Part shown: positions 33,378 to 41,810 of the stretch, piece by piece
Position numbering within the stretch: the first letter of the stretch is position 1
How the letters are laid out: each line of letters begins with the position of its first letter
NCBI RefSeq assembly: GCF_900166655.1
Contig: NZ_FVZB01000007.1
Coordinates: forward strand, 806,001 to 870,000
Direction: 5' to 3'
Origin: Halobacillus hunanensis
Lineage (GTDB): Bacteria; Bacillota; Bacilli; Bacillales; Halobacillaceae
Length of the DNA stretch: 64,000 nt
The notes under the pieces: generated by a model
Seen by the model: only the letters and a program-made list of their open reading frames with translations
What the model was told of the DNA's origin: nothing
Databases searched by the model: none
Translations under genes and position numbers: made by a program

Positions 33378-34223
33378 ATGCCAGAATTTTTATTAACCTT
33401 AATTCGTTCTATTGTTGCTTTTATCTTGCTTTTGTTCATGGCCAGAATTATGGGGAAGAAACAATTGTCTCAAGTCACTTTTTTTGATTACTGTGTAGGG
33501 ATTACAATAGGGTCTATTGCTGCCAGTATGTCCGTTGATCAAAATATAAAAATCTCGAACGGGCTCATGGCATTGATTATATGGGGGCTTTTTCCCTTAA
33601 TATTGGCTTTTGCAGGTCTAAAATCCAAAACAATTCTGCAGCTGACGGATGGAAAACCTTCTATTATAATCGAAAATGGGGAAGTGAACGAGAAAAATCT
33701 TAAAAAGAATCAAATGGCGATAGATGAGCTTATGCTTTTATTGAGAGAGAAAAACATTTTCAAATTGTCGGATGTTGAAATGGCTGTATTGGAAACAAAC
33801 GGCCAACTAAGTGTTATGCAGAAAGCAGATCAACAGTCTGTGACGCCAAGCACCTTAGGTATGAAAGTAGAAGAGGAGCATGGTCCAACCGTTGTCATTA
33901 TGGATGGAAAACTGTTGGAGAAGGGGTTATTGGCATTAGGTTATTCAAAAGGGTGGCTTCAAGATGAGATAAAAAAGCAAGGTGTTCAGGACATTGAAGA
34001 TGTTTTCCTGGCACAGCTGGACTCAAAAGGAAATGTTTACGTAGACCTTTATGATGGAAAAGCTAAGTCGCCTTTGATTCCAAAAAGTTCTTTATTGGTC
34101 GATACACTTGAAAAGGTGCAGGCAGACCTTGAAAGTTATTCAAAACAGACAGACTCTGAAGCTAGGGTGCAAGTTATATACCTTCAGAAAGCGATTCGGA
34201 ACGTGATACCTTATATAAAATGA
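33378..34223 (+). CDS. DUF421 family membrane protein (YetF-like)
   Basis: Three membrane segments fill residues 1-80 (FLLTLIRSIVAFILLLFMARIMGKKQLSQVTFFDYCVGITIGSIAA is the family hallmark). The cytoplasmic part forms the two DUF421 domains, including DGKPSIIIENGEVNEKNLKK and ELMLLLREKNIFKLSDVEMAVLE. YetF-type proteins affect spore membrane and stress properties; their molecular function is not settled. The gene has a strong GGAGGG site and its own promoter region shared with the divergent lipoprotein gene. Confidence 0.88.
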   Translation: MPEFLLTLIRSIVAFILLLFMARIMGKKQLSQVTFFDYCVGITIGSIAASMSVDQNIKISNGLMALIIWGLFPLILAFAGLKSKTILQLTDGKPSIIIENGEVNEKNLKKNQMAIDELMLLLREKNIFKLSDVEMAVLETNGQLSVMQKADQQSVTPSTLGMKVEEEHGPTVVIMDGKLLEKGLLALGYSKGWLQDEIKKQGVQDIEDVFLAQLDSKGNVYVDLYDGKAKSPLIPKSSLLVDTLEKVQADLESYSKQTDSEARVQVIYLQKAIRNVIPYIK

Positions 34224-34388
34224 TAGCGTGATCTGCAACATTTGTGAGAAGAAGGAAGATAATTCATATTTGACTGAACTATTTTAAGAATAGTATCTAC
34301 TCAAAGGAAAAGGGGTAAAACGAAGAGGCTTTACTCTCTTTTTCTTGATTATTGGAAGCATAAATCTAGACAATTTGTAAATGATATA

Positions 34389-34404
34389 ATACACTACGGA
34401 GTAT
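34389..34404. promoter_or_regulatory. Candidate CstR operator 1 at the cstR promoter
   Basis: ATACACTACGGAGTAT is the first of three ATAC-N8-GTAT palindromes in this block. It directly overlaps the end of a TATAAT -10 element (34385-34390), so a bound repressor would block RNA polymerase. Confidence 0.6.
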
Positions 34405-34438
34405 AGTATATAAAGCAATGTAAAGGGGGATATATAAT

Positions 34439-34699
34439 ATGGAGTTTTCACAGGATTTAAAATTACGATTAAAGCGGGCAGAAGGACAGGTCCGTGGCGT
34501 GCACAAAATGATGGAGGAAGAAAAAGAATGCAAAGATGTCATCAGTCAGCTGTCTGCAGTAAGATCGGCCGTTGACCGCACGATCGCCACAATCGTTGCT
34601 GAAAATTTGCAACGATGCATTCAAGAACAGGCGGACAAGGGAGAGGATACCACGAAAGTAGTTCAGGAAGCCATCGAATTATTAGTCAAAAGCAGATAA
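34439..34699 (+). CDS. cstR: CstR-type persulfide-sensing repressor (CsoR family)
   Basis: The 86-residue protein has the CsoR fold of three helices. The sensing cysteines stand at residues 31 and 60, the positions that form the persulfide-derived cross-link in Staphylococcus aureus CstR. The position just before Cys60 that is His in copper-sensing CsoR is Asn here (ENLQRC), so copper sensing is unlikely. It precedes sulfurtransferase and persulfide-dioxygenase genes, exactly the cst-operon context. It probably represses its own promoter and the genes downstream until persulfides accumulate. Confidence 0.9.
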   Translation: MEFSQDLKLRLKRAEGQVRGVHKMMEEEKECKDVISQLSAVRSAVDRTIATIVAENLQRCIQEQADKGEDTTKVVQEAIELLVKSR

Positions 34700-34708
34700 G
34701 AAAAGTTA

Positions 34709-34735
34709 AGAAGCAATTAGATTTGCTTTTTAATT
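34709..34735 (+). terminator. Weak terminator after cstR
   Basis: AAGCAA pairs with TTTGCTT around a short loop, followed by five Ts. A candidate operator and new start region follow at once, so cstR may be a separate transcript. Confidence 0.5.
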
Positions 34736-34748
34736 TTCATCTGTTACC

Positions 34749-34764
34749 ATACCCATAGATGTAT
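34749..34764. promoter_or_regulatory. Candidate CstR operator 2
   Basis: ATACCCATAGATGTAT has the same ATAC-N8-GTAT form and is followed by AAGTAT, as in operator 3. It lies 22 bases before the first DsrE start codon. Confidence 0.6.
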
Positions 34765-34786
34765 AAGTATGAAAGGGGAGCTAAAC

Positions 34787-35266
34787 ATGTCAGATCAAAA
34801 GAAAACGACCATCGTTTTGTTTAGTGGTGATTATGATAAGGCGATGGCGGCGTATATTATTGCAAATGGAGCTGCAGCCTATGACCACGAAGTAACAATT
34901 TTCCACACGTTCTGGGGGTTAAATGCCCTGCGCAAAGATAATAAAGTGTCAATGAAGAAAGGGTTTATGAAGAAGATGTTTGGGAAGATGATGCCTAGAG
35001 GTGCCGATAAAATGGGGCTTTCTAAAATGAATTATTTAGGCATGGGGCAAAAGATGATCAAAAATGTCATCAAGAAACACAATGCCATGCCTCTACCTCA
35101 ATTAGTAGAAATGGCACAAGAGCAAGATGTGAAATTGATTGGTTGTACGATGACCATGGATTTACTTGGCCTTCAAAAAGAGGAGCTCCTTGACGGAATT
35201 GAATACGCGGGGGTTGCTGCGTATATTGGAGATGCAGAAGAGGGCAATGTTAATTTATTTATATAA
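34787..35266 (+). CDS. DsrE/DsrF-like sulfur relay protein
   Basis: The protein has the DsrE fold: TTIVLFSGDYDKAMAAYIIANGAAAYDHEVTIFHTFWGLNALRK, then a basic insert of about 50 residues, then KLIGCTMTMDLLGLQKEEL, in which the Cys is the likely persulfide carrier. DsrE-like proteins pass sulfur between TusA and rhodanese partners, both encoded here. I start it at ATG 34787 with AAAGGGGAG before it (159 residues). It has an extra loop compared with the second DsrE at 36259. Confidence 0.82.
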   Translation: MSDQKKTTIVLFSGDYDKAMAAYIIANGAAAYDHEVTIFHTFWGLNALRKDNKVSMKKGFMKKMFGKMMPRGADKMGLSKMNYLGMGQKMIKNVIKKHNAMPLPQLVEMAQEQDVKLIGCTMTMDLLGLQKEELLDGIEYAGVAAYIGDAEEGNVNLFI

Positions 35267-35282
35267 TTTTTTTGGAGTTATT

Positions 35283-35298
35283 ATACCTGAACACGTAT
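35283..35298. promoter_or_regulatory. Candidate CstR operator 3
   Basis: ATACCTGAACACGTAT repeats the ATAC-N8-GTAT form just ahead of a TATAAT element at 35302-35307. It would control the rhodanese gene and the genes behind it. Confidence 0.6.
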
Positions 35299-35346
35299 AA
35301 GTATAATGGTAGGTTATAGAATTAATTGTAACTAGGAGGGAAAGTT

Positions 35347-35646
35347 ATGAAGGAAATTACAGCAAAAGAGCTAGAGAAGAAAATAAGAGATGGAGAAAAG
35401 GTAAACATTATTGATGTGCGAGAAAATAAAGAGGTAGCACAAGGGAAAATTCCTGATGCCCAGCATATACCGCTAGGGCAAGTGCAGGATCGAATGGATG
35501 AAATCGATAAAGAACAGCATCATTATATCGTTTGCCGTTCCGGTGGTCGCAGTGGCAAAGCATGCGGTTTTTTAAGTAAGCAAGGCTATGATGTAACCAA
35601 TATGGCTGGCGGTATGCTTGATTGGTCGGGAGAAATAGAGAAATAA
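35347..35646 (+). CDS. Single-domain rhodanese sulfurtransferase
   Basis: The 99-residue protein is one rhodanese domain: NIIDVRENKEVAQGKIPDAQHIPLG, then the active-site loop IVCRSGGRSGKAC with the catalytic Cys. It would accept persulfide sulfur and pass it to a thiol acceptor such as TusA. ATG 35347 follows GGAGGG. It is the first gene of the run under candidate operator 3. Confidence 0.9.
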   Translation: MKEITAKELEKKIRDGEKVNIIDVRENKEVAQGKIPDAQHIPLGQVQDRMDEIDKEQHHYIVCRSGGRSGKACGFLSKQGYDVTNMAGGMLDWSGEIEK

Positions 35647-35658
35647 GGAGGTATTCAC

Positions 35659-36231
35659 ATGAATATTGAAGCAAATGAACGATTAGATGCTAAAGGATTA
35701 GCGTGCCCTATGCCGATTGTCAAAACGAAAAAGGCATTAACAAACTTAGAACCAGGGCAAGTCATTGAAGTTCAAGCAACAGACAAAGGGTCTACTGCCG
35801 ATATAAAAGCCTGGGCGGAAAGCACAGGACATCAATACCTTGGTACGGTTGAAGAAAGGGAGGTATTGACACACTATGTGCGTAAGGCAAGTGAATCCGA
35901 AACAAATGGAGAAACAAAACACGAGGATGTTACAGAACTAGAAGATCTTCGAAGTAAAGTAGATGGAGATGAAGATCTATCGATTTTAGATGTACGTGAA
36001 CCAGCAGAATTTGCTTTTGGTCATATTCCGGGAGCTATCAATATACCCTTGGGTGAACTTGAGGAACGTTTTGAGGAATTAAATGAAGATGATGAGCTGC
36101 ACGTCATTTGCCGTACAGGTAGCCGCAGTGATCTAGCTGCCCAAAAGCTAAGTGGTAAAGGATATAAACATGTAAGAAATGTTGTTCCGGGTATGGCTGA
36201 ATGGGAAGGTCCAACTGATAAAACTAATTAA
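35659..36231 (+). CDS. TusA-rhodanese fusion (CstA-like)
   Basis: Residues 1-78 form a TusA domain with the sulfur-carrying Cys in LDAKGLACPMPIVKTKKAL. Residues 95-190 form a rhodanese domain (LSILDVREPAEFAFGHIPGAINIPLG, active loop VICRTGSRSDLAAQ). S. aureus CstA carries TusA, rhodanese and DsrE domains in one chain; here the DsrE part is a separate gene just downstream. The fusion should hand sulfur from one site to the other within one protein. Confidence 0.87.
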   Translation: MNIEANERLDAKGLACPMPIVKTKKALTNLEPGQVIEVQATDKGSTADIKAWAESTGHQYLGTVEEREVLTHYVRKASESETNGETKHEDVTELEDLRSKVDGDEDLSILDVREPAEFAFGHIPGAINIPLGELEERFEELNEDDELHVICRTGSRSDLAAQKLSGKGYKHVRNVVPGMAEWEGPTDKTN

Positions 36232-36258
36232 AAAATATATTTTTGGAGGGATAAAAAC

Positions 36259-36657
36259 ATGGCAAATACGAAAGTCGCAATTATAGCAGCTAATGGAAGT
36301 CTCTTTGATGCGTATAAGGTATTTAATGTAGCTACAGCTGCTGCAGCATCCGATGCAGAAGTAGGAATATTCTTTACGTTTGAAGGGTTAAACCTCATTC
36401 ATAAAGAAGGGCACAAAAATTTGCCCTTGCCAGAAGGGAAGGAACACTTTCAAGAAGGGTTTGAAAAAGCAAACGTTCCCTCTATAGAAGAGTTAGTCGG
36501 GATCGCTCAAGAAATGAATATTAAATTAATTGCTTGTCAAATGACCATGGATGTTATGAGTTTAGAAAAAGGTGATTTTGTTGAAGGAATTGAAGTAGGC
36601 GGAGCTGCTTCATTCATTGATTATGCGAAAGACGCTAATATGTCATTAACATTTTAG
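36259..36657 (+). CDS. DsrE/DsrF-like sulfur relay protein, short form
   Basis: The 132-residue protein repeats the pattern of the first DsrE gene (KVAIIAANGSLFDAYKVFNVATAAAASDAEVGIFFTFEGLNLI, then KLIACQMTMDVMSLEKGDF) without the basic insert. The Cys in LIACQMTMD lines up with the one in the other copy. Two paralogues in one operon suggest different partners. GGAGGG at good spacing. Confidence 0.83.
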   Translation: MANTKVAIIAANGSLFDAYKVFNVATAAAASDAEVGIFFTFEGLNLIHKEGHKNLPLPEGKEHFQEGFEKANVPSIEELVGIAQEMNIKLIACQMTMDVMSLEKGDFVEGIEVGGAASFIDYAKDANMSLTF

Positions 36658-36675
36658 GTAAGGGAGGAGAAACAA

Positions 36676-37809
36676 ATGACTGTAAAAACGATCACAACTG
36701 GTGAGCTAGCAAAGAAAGTTGTCAATCATGAAGAGACCTTGATATTAGATGTTCGGAATACGGATGAATTTGATGATTGGAAAATTGAAGGCGGTCAAGT
36801 CAAGGTTATTAACGAACCCTACTTTAATTTGCTCGATGGGATTGAATCTGTAGAAGGGGACTTGCAAAAAGACCAAGAAGTGATCGTCGTATGTGCGAAA
36901 GGCGGGTCTTCCCAAATGGTTGGCGAATTACTTGAGGAAGCTGGCTATTCTGATGTTTATTCCCTAGAAGGTGGTATGAAAGCCTGGAGTGAACACTTAG
37001 AGCCAACAAAAGTCGCTGATTTAAACGGCGGGGGAAGCCTTTATCAATTTGTCCGTCTTGGAAAAGGTTGTCTCTCCTATTTCATTGAATCTGATGGAGA
37101 AGCTGCGGTTATAGATGCCAATCGAATGACGGATATCTATGAAACCTTTGCAAAGGAAAAAGGTGTGAACATTAAGCATCTGATCGATACCCATTTACAT
37201 GCGGATCATATTTCTGGTGGACGTCAATTAGCGGAAAACGTTAAAGGTACCTATTATTTACCTCCTAAAGATGCAACAGATGTTACGTTTGACCATACAG
37301 CTCTTCAAGAAGGCAGAGATATCGTTGTAGGAAATACGACGGTAAAAGTACAACCGGTTTATTCACCGGGTCACACCCTGGGAAGTACGTCCCTCATCAT
37401 TGATGACCAATACCTTCTTACAGGAGATATCCTGTTCATTGAGTCCATTGGTCGTCCTGATCTAGCAGGAAAGGCAGAAGATTGGGTTGGAGATCTGCGT
37501 GAAACATTATATAAACGATACAAAGAACTCTCTAATGATTTGGTAGTGCTCCCTGCTCACTATTCCTTTGCCAAAGAACTTGGCAAAGGTGGTAAAGTGT
37601 CTGCCCGTTTGGGAGATCTTTATCAGAAAAATTCGGGTCTTCAAGTCGATGATGAAGGTGAGTTCAGGAAAATGGTGACGGATAACCTTCCGCCACAGCC
37701 AAATGCGTATGAAAAGATTCGCCATACCAACATGGGGAAAGTAAATCCGGATGAAGAAGAACGTAGGGAAATGGAAATTGGACCCAACCGTTGTGCGGTT
37801 CACGGGTAA
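36676..37809 (+). CDS. Rhodanese-metallo-beta-lactamase fusion, persulfide dioxygenase-like (CstB/ETHE1 type)
   Basis: An N-terminal rhodanese domain ([19 protein letters not shown], active Cys in [17 protein letters not shown] near residue 72) is joined to a metallo-beta-lactamase fold from about 120 on, with the iron-binding motif [11 protein letters not shown] near residue 171, then SPGHTLGS and the later His (LPAHYS). ETHE1/CstB enzymes oxidise persulfides to sulfite and thiosulfate. CstB has the domains in the opposite order (MBL first), so the arrangement differs while the combination is the same. Fits CstR control. Confidence 0.87.
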   Translation: MTVKTITTGELAKKVVNHEETLILDVRNTDEFDDWKIEGGQVKVINEPYFNLLDGIESVEGDLQKDQEVIVVCAKGGSSQMVGELLEEAGYSDVYSLEGGMKAWSEHLEPTKVADLNGGGSLYQFVRLGKGCLSYFIESDGEAAVIDANRMTDIYETFAKEKGVNIKHLIDTHLHADHISGGRQLAENVKGTYYLPPKDATDVTFDHTALQEGRDIVVGNTTVKVQPVYSPGHTLGSTSLIIDDQYLLTGDILFIESIGRPDLAGKAEDWVGDLRETLYKRYKELSNDLVVLPAHYSFAKELGKGGKVSARLGDLYQKNSGLQVDDEGEFRKMVTDNLPPQPNAYEKIRHTNMGKVNPDEEERREMEIGPNRCAVHG

Positions 37810-37828
37810 TTAAAAGGAGGAGAAAATC

Positions 37829-38056
37829 ATGGAAGCAGTAAAAACATTAGATGCAACAGGCTTGGCTTGCCCAATGCCAATCGTCAAAACAAAAAAAGCT
37901 ATTCAGGAATTAAACTCAGGGGACGTATTAGAAATTCATGCAACGGATCAAGGAGCTAAAAGTGATCTAGCGGCATGGGCAAAATCAGGTGGCCATGAAT
38001 TATTAAAAGATACAGAGGAAGATGGCGTACTGAAATTTTGGATTCAAAAAGGCTAA
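37829..38056 (+). CDS. tusA: TusA-family sulfur carrier
   Basis: A 75-residue single TusA domain: LDATGLACPMPIVKTKKAI, the Cys-Pro-Met-Pro active loop, then DVLEIHATDQGAKSDLAAW. It is very close to the TusA half of the fusion at 35659. It lies 17 bases after the persulfide dioxygenase-like gene in the same operon. Confidence 0.9.
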   Translation: MEAVKTLDATGLACPMPIVKTKKAIQELNSGDVLEIHATDQGAKSDLAAWAKSGGHELLKDTEEDGVLKFWIQKG

Positions 38057-38065
38057 GAGTGAAAC

Positions 38066-38096
38066 AAAAAGGGGAGGACCGTGTTCTCCCTTTTTA
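38066..38096 (+). terminator. Terminator or attenuator between tusA and tauE
   Basis: AAAAAGGGGAG at 38066-38076 pairs with CTCCCTTTTT at 38086-38095, leaving a T run. It lies right before the tauE ribosome site and could lower expression of tauE. Confidence 0.6.
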
Positions 38097-38111
38097 CTAA
38101 GGGGGAAGAGG

Positions 38112-38891
38112 ATGGAACTAACGTTTATTTTAACGATATTTCTCATTGGCTTTACAGGATCCTTATTGTCCGGCATGCTGGGCATCGGTGGTGCCATTAT
38201 CAATTACCCCATGTTACTCTATATTCCGATCTTGTTTGGATTTGAGGGATTAAGCGCTTACGAAGTATCCGGTGTTGTGGCTGTGCAAGTGTTTTTTGCG
38301 ACATTATCTGGTGTTTGGGTCTACCGAAAAGGCGGATATTTAAACAGGAGTTTAATTGTAACCATGGGGATCAGCATATTAGTTGGAAGTTTGATCGGGG
38401 GATTTGGATCACGACTCTTAACAGAGGAAGGTATCAACCTTGTATATGGGCTATTGGCGATCCTCGCTAGTGTGATGATGTTCGTCCCCAAAAAAGGCAT
38501 AGATAAAGCCAATCATGAAGAGCTTCATTATAACAAGTTCGTCGCGGCTGTTTTAACCTTTGCTGTTGGAATTGGGGCAGGCATTGTCGGTGCAGGAGGG
38601 GCTTTTCTCCTTGTTCCTATCATGTTAGTCCTATTAAAAATCCCAACCAGAATAACCATTGCGACTTCATTAGCTGTAACGTTTATTTCATCTATCGGTG
38701 CCACAACAGGGAAAATAGCGACAGGGCAAGTTCCGTTCCTTCCAGCCCTTGTTATGGTGGCAGCTAGTTTAATTGCCTCACCGTTAGGAGCAACTTTAGG
38801 TAAAAAAATCAATAGCAAGTATTTGCAAGGTATATTGGCATTATTAATTTTTGCTACAACCATTAAAATTTGGTTTGATATCCTATATTAA
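38112..38891 (+). CDS. TauE/SafE family sulfite exporter
   Basis: A 259-residue membrane protein with about eight membrane segments. The family signatures are LLSGMLGIGGAIINYPML near the start and GIGAGIVGAGGAFLLVPIMLVLLKIP in the middle. TauE/SafE members export sulfite or related anions, which the persulfide dioxygenase reaction would make. S. aureus cst operons include a tauE gene too, supporting the same pathway. Confidence 0.88.
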   Translation: MELTFILTIFLIGFTGSLLSGMLGIGGAIINYPMLLYIPILFGFEGLSAYEVSGVVAVQVFFATLSGVWVYRKGGYLNRSLIVTMGISILVGSLIGGFGSRLLTEEGINLVYGLLAILASVMMFVPKKGIDKANHEELHYNKFVAAVLTFAVGIGAGIVGAGGAFLLVPIMLVLLKIPTRITIATSLAVTFISSIGATTGKIATGQVPFLPALVMVAASLIASPLGATLGKKINSKYLQGILALLIFATTIKIWFDILY

Positions 38892-39058
38892 TCTTGAACG
38901 GTCTCAATATAGGATTCAAGGGCAGGGTGATATTCTTTTTTGTAATGCCCCTTAGGACAGGATTTAACCACCTGGCTAGAGAGTAAACTTGTTCGATTTA
39001 CTGTTAAATGTTCTTTGCATTGAGGGCATTTGTCTTTAAATAGATTCTTTATCGTCAT
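38888..39058 (-). CDS. Small zinc-ribbon-like protein
   Basis: The 56-residue protein opens MTIKNLFKDKCPQCKEHLTV and later has SCPKGHYKKEYH, giving a CxxC pair and a C...H pair that could bind zinc. It has a GGGGGGG site before ATG at 39058. Its stop overlaps the end of tauE by four bases on the opposite strand, so the two genes converge. It resembles small zinc-ribbon proteins of other Bacillaceae; function unknown. Confidence 0.6.
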   Translation of the reverse strand: MTIKNLFKDKCPQCKEHLTVNRTSLLSSQVVKSCPKGHYKKEYHPALESYIETVQD

Positions 39059-39167
39059 ATATTTTTACCCCCCCTTCAAAAGGAATTTTATAAAACTCAT
39101 CTGTTTACTTGGTATTATAACAGGAAATTAAACATGATAAAAACGTTAGATTGGAGAAGTGAGTAGA

Positions 39168-39731
39168 GTGGGAGGACACCGATTTAATCCTGAAAAGGCT
39201 GATAAATTGTTAAGCGAGGACAGACAACAGCAATTACCTTATAAACAGATCATGGATATGCTGGAGTTAAATAAACATGATACTTTAGCCGATTTAGGTG
39301 CTGGAAATGGTTATTTCACTATACCTATGGCCGAGCATACGAAAGAACCTGTCTATGCCGTGGATATTGAGCCTAAAATGATTGAGATGTTAAAGAATAG
39401 GGCATCAGAAGCCCAGGTTAACAATATTGAGTATCTCGTTAGTGATTTAGAACATATCCCAATTGACTCACAATCGGTTGATAAAGTGATGGTCTCCTTG
39501 GTTATTCATGAAGTTCCGAGTATTGAGAATGCTTTAACTGAAATTAGGCGAATTTTAAAACCGGGGGGACTCGTTTTGTTTATCGAGTGGGAAGCAATTG
39601 AAGCAGACGATGGTCCACCAATCCATGAAAAAATTCCTTCAGAGGAATTGTCTGAGGCCTTACAAACTCAGGGTTTCGACACAACAATCTTTCAACTTTA
39701 TTCAAGTCATTATGCCATTAAGGCAAAATGA
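39168..39731 (+). CDS. Class I SAM-dependent methyltransferase
   Basis: The SAM-binding motif is LADLGAGNGYFTIPMAEH, followed by YAVDIEPKMIEMLK (motif II) and the DKVMVSLVIHEVP region. About 187 residues, typical for UbiE/Methyltransf_11-type enzymes. I use GTG 39168 (GGHRFNPEKADKLL, the family start); another GTG at 39159 is possible. Substrate unknown. It follows the sulfur block and may act on a small thiol or metalloid compound, but that is a guess. Confidence 0.8.
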   Translation: MGGHRFNPEKADKLLSEDRQQQLPYKQIMDMLELNKHDTLADLGAGNGYFTIPMAEHTKEPVYAVDIEPKMIEMLKNRASEAQVNNIEYLVSDLEHIPIDSQSVDKVMVSLVIHEVPSIENALTEIRRILKPGGLVLFIEWEAIEADDGPPIHEKIPSEELSEALQTQGFDTTIFQLYSSHYAIKAK

Positions 39732-39789
39732 GTTTAAGAGGTTAGGGTAAAGGGGACCTTATACAAAGTATTAGAAAGGGGACAGTACA

Positions 39790-40179
39790 ATGTTTCATTA
39801 TACAGTTGAAGCCAATCAAACAGTTGATGAATCAGTAAAGGTATTGGAAGAGGTGCTTAGAGAGGAAAAGTTTGGCGTTCTTTGGGATTTTGATATCAAA
39901 GATACTTTGAAGAGAAAGGGATTCGATTACAATCAGAACTATAGAGTTCTTGAAGTTTGTAATCCAGAGGCGGCAAAAGAAGTTTTAACACAAAACTTTA
40001 TGGTCGGTTACTTTCTTCCTTGTAAGATTGTTGTGTATGAAGAGCAAGGAAAAACAAAAATTGGGATGCCTAAGCCAACAACACTCATTGAGCTAACGGG
40101 GGATGAATCATTAAAAGCATTTGCAGAAGATATTGAGTCTAAGCTTGTTGTATGTATGGACAAAGCCGCCAATAATTAA
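39790..40179 (+). CDS. DUF302 domain protein
   Basis: The sequence (FGVLWDFDIKDTLKRKGFDYNQNYRVLEVCNPEAAKEVL) is the DUF302 hallmark and the length (129 residues) is normal. These small cytoplasmic proteins occur often beside sulfur and redox genes; their function is not known. A strong AGAAAGGGG site precedes the ATG. Terminator follows. Confidence 0.85.
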   Translation: MFHYTVEANQTVDESVKVLEEVLREEKFGVLWDFDIKDTLKRKGFDYNQNYRVLEVCNPEAAKEVLTQNFMVGYFLPCKIVVYEEQGKTKIGMPKPTTLIELTGDESLKAFAEDIESKLVVCMDKAANN

Positions 40180-40230
40180 TATCACTGCGGGTAAAATGTA
40201 CTAGAAGATAAATGGATAATGTTTGAATTA

Positions 40231-40275
40231 GAGCCCCATTTCACGGTTTATAATCGCGAAAAGGGGGCTTTTTTT
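40231..40275 (+). terminator. Terminator after the DUF302 gene
   Basis: GCCCC at 40233-40237 pairs with GGGGGC at 40263-40268, extended by TTC/GAA, and followed by seven Ts. Confidence 0.75.
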
Positions 40276-40393
40276 GCGCGCGGATTATACCTCAATCATT
40301 ATTCCTTTTTTTGAATTCACTTATTTTCATGAAACTTTCACATTCCAGTTTTATGATATACATAATTTGATTTATAAAGGAGGGGGTTCAACT

Positions 40394-41050
40394 GTGCCAG
40401 CAGCTTGGGTAATAGGTCCTCTGATTATTAAAAGCTCCTTCATAGTACTGTTGGGGAGCTTTATACTAGGCTTTTTCTTTTTTCGAATCATTGGTCCCTT
40501 TTCAAAGTTAGAAACAAAGCAACGATTAAATGAATTAATTTCCCTGCTTATTGTATTTGTCATTTCACTTTGGATTGGAAAGATCATAATCAACTTTTCT
40601 ACATTCTTAAGTGATCCACGTGCGATACTAGCCTATCCAAGTAATTCAGAGGCCTTTTATATTGCGCTATTATTCACTTTAATATATACCGAGTACAAAT
40701 TAACTGATCACTATCAGGAGTTTCTAGTTCTACTCCTATCATTTATGTACGTTTTCCTATCTGCTTCCTTTGTTAATAAATTTATTCACATTACTTGGGG
40801 GTATGGTGTAGAGGATTGGGGCTACCTAATGTTATTGGTTACCCTCTTGATTGTCCTGATCCTGCTTCAGGGCAAGATAACAATTGCGCAACTGACGTCT
40901 GTCAGTATTTGGGGATGGAGTCTAGGGCAGTGGTTCCTATCCGTTTTTTATCAGACAAGTGTTTTTCAATTTGACTTAGACCAGAAGTTTTATAGCGTTA
41001 TTTTTATTAGTAGTATAATATTATTTTTTTATAGAAAGAGGGTTACATAA
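40394..41050 (+). CDS. Membrane protein preceding CcdA
   Basis: The 218-residue protein has six or so membrane segments and no recognised catalytic motif. It starts at GTG 40394, with GGAGGGGG before it, although the frame is open to 40274. It ends one base before the ccdA start codon. No cysteines stand out in a CxxC arrangement. Position suggests a partner of CcdA in moving reducing power across the membrane; alternatives such as a lipoprotein transferase-like fold cannot be excluded. Confidence 0.6.
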   Translation: MPAAWVIGPLIIKSSFIVLLGSFILGFFFFRIIGPFSKLETKQRLNELISLLIVFVISLWIGKIIINFSTFLSDPRAILAYPSNSEAFYIALLFTLIYTEYKLTDHYQEFLVLLLSFMYVFLSASFVNKFIHITWGYGVEDWGYLMLLVTLLIVLILLQGKITIAQLTSVSIWGWSLGQWFLSVFYQTSVFQFDLDQKFYSVIFISSIILFFYRKRVT

Positions 41051-41794
41051 ATGGATGCTGCAGCTGATATTACGATATGGCTTGCCTTAGGTGCGGGTAT
41101 TCTGTCTTTCCTCTCCCCGTGTACCTTGCCTATTTTCCCAGCGTACCTATCTTACATTACGGGGATGAGTGTGAAGGAAATTCAGGATCAAAATGAATGG
41201 AAGATACGTAGCAAATTGTTGTTGCATGCTGTTTTCTTCTTGCTTGGTGTTTCGATGATTTTTATTAGCCTGGGTGTAGGTGTCTCCTTTTTGGGACAAT
41301 GGATCCAAGGACTGTTATCAGGTGAATCTGGATTATTCCTCCAACGGATTGCTGGTCTTTTTATTATCATTATGGGACTTTTCGTTGCAGGGTGTCTCCA
41401 AGTGACATCGTTTATGAAGGAAAAACGTTACCACTTTTCTAAAAAGCCAGTTGGGTATTTAGGGACTATCTTCGTTGGAATGGGTTTTGCAGCAGGGTGG
41501 ACACCTTGTATTGGTCCGATCTTTGCATCCATTCTAGTTGTAGCAGCTAGTAATCCAACGCAAGGAGCCTTATATACGATCATGTATGTCATCGGGTTTG
41601 CGATCCCGTTTTTGGTACTTACCTTTTTCCTTGGATCCACAAAATGGATTGTACGATATAGCCGAAAAATTATGAAAGTAGGGGGAGCCGTTATGATTGT
41701 TATGGGTGTATTTCTATTTACAGGGCAAATGGCTCGCTTATCTAACCTTTTATTGCGGCTGGTACAAGATAGTTGGTTCTCTAACTTAGGATAA
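41051..41794 (+). CDS. ccdA: CcdA-type thiol-disulfide transporter
   Basis: CcdA carries reducing equivalents from cytoplasmic thioredoxin to extracytoplasmic thiol proteins. The two active cysteines are visible in FLSPCTLPIFPAYLSY (helix 1) and GWTPCIGPIFASIL (helix 4). About six membrane segments; 247 residues, normal for the family. It is followed 16 bases later by a ResA-like thioredoxin, the usual partner. Confidence 0.92.
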   Translation: MDAAADITIWLALGAGILSFLSPCTLPIFPAYLSYITGMSVKEIQDQNEWKIRSKLLLHAVFFLLGVSMIFISLGVGVSFLGQWIQGLLSGESGLFLQRIAGLFIIIMGLFVAGCLQVTSFMKEKRYHFSKKPVGYLGTIFVGMGFAAGWTPCIGPIFASILVVAASNPTQGALYTIMYVIGFAIPFLVLTFFLGSTKWIVRYSRKIMKVGGAVMIVMGVFLFTGQMARLSNLLLRLVQDSWFSNLG

Positions 41795-41810
41795 AAGGAG
41801 GGATTTACAC

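Noticed and set aside
34389-35298. Reading the ATAC-N8-GTAT sites as copper CsoR operators
   Set aside because: The regulator lacks the copper-binding His before Cys60 and the block has no copper export genes; persulfide genes surround it.
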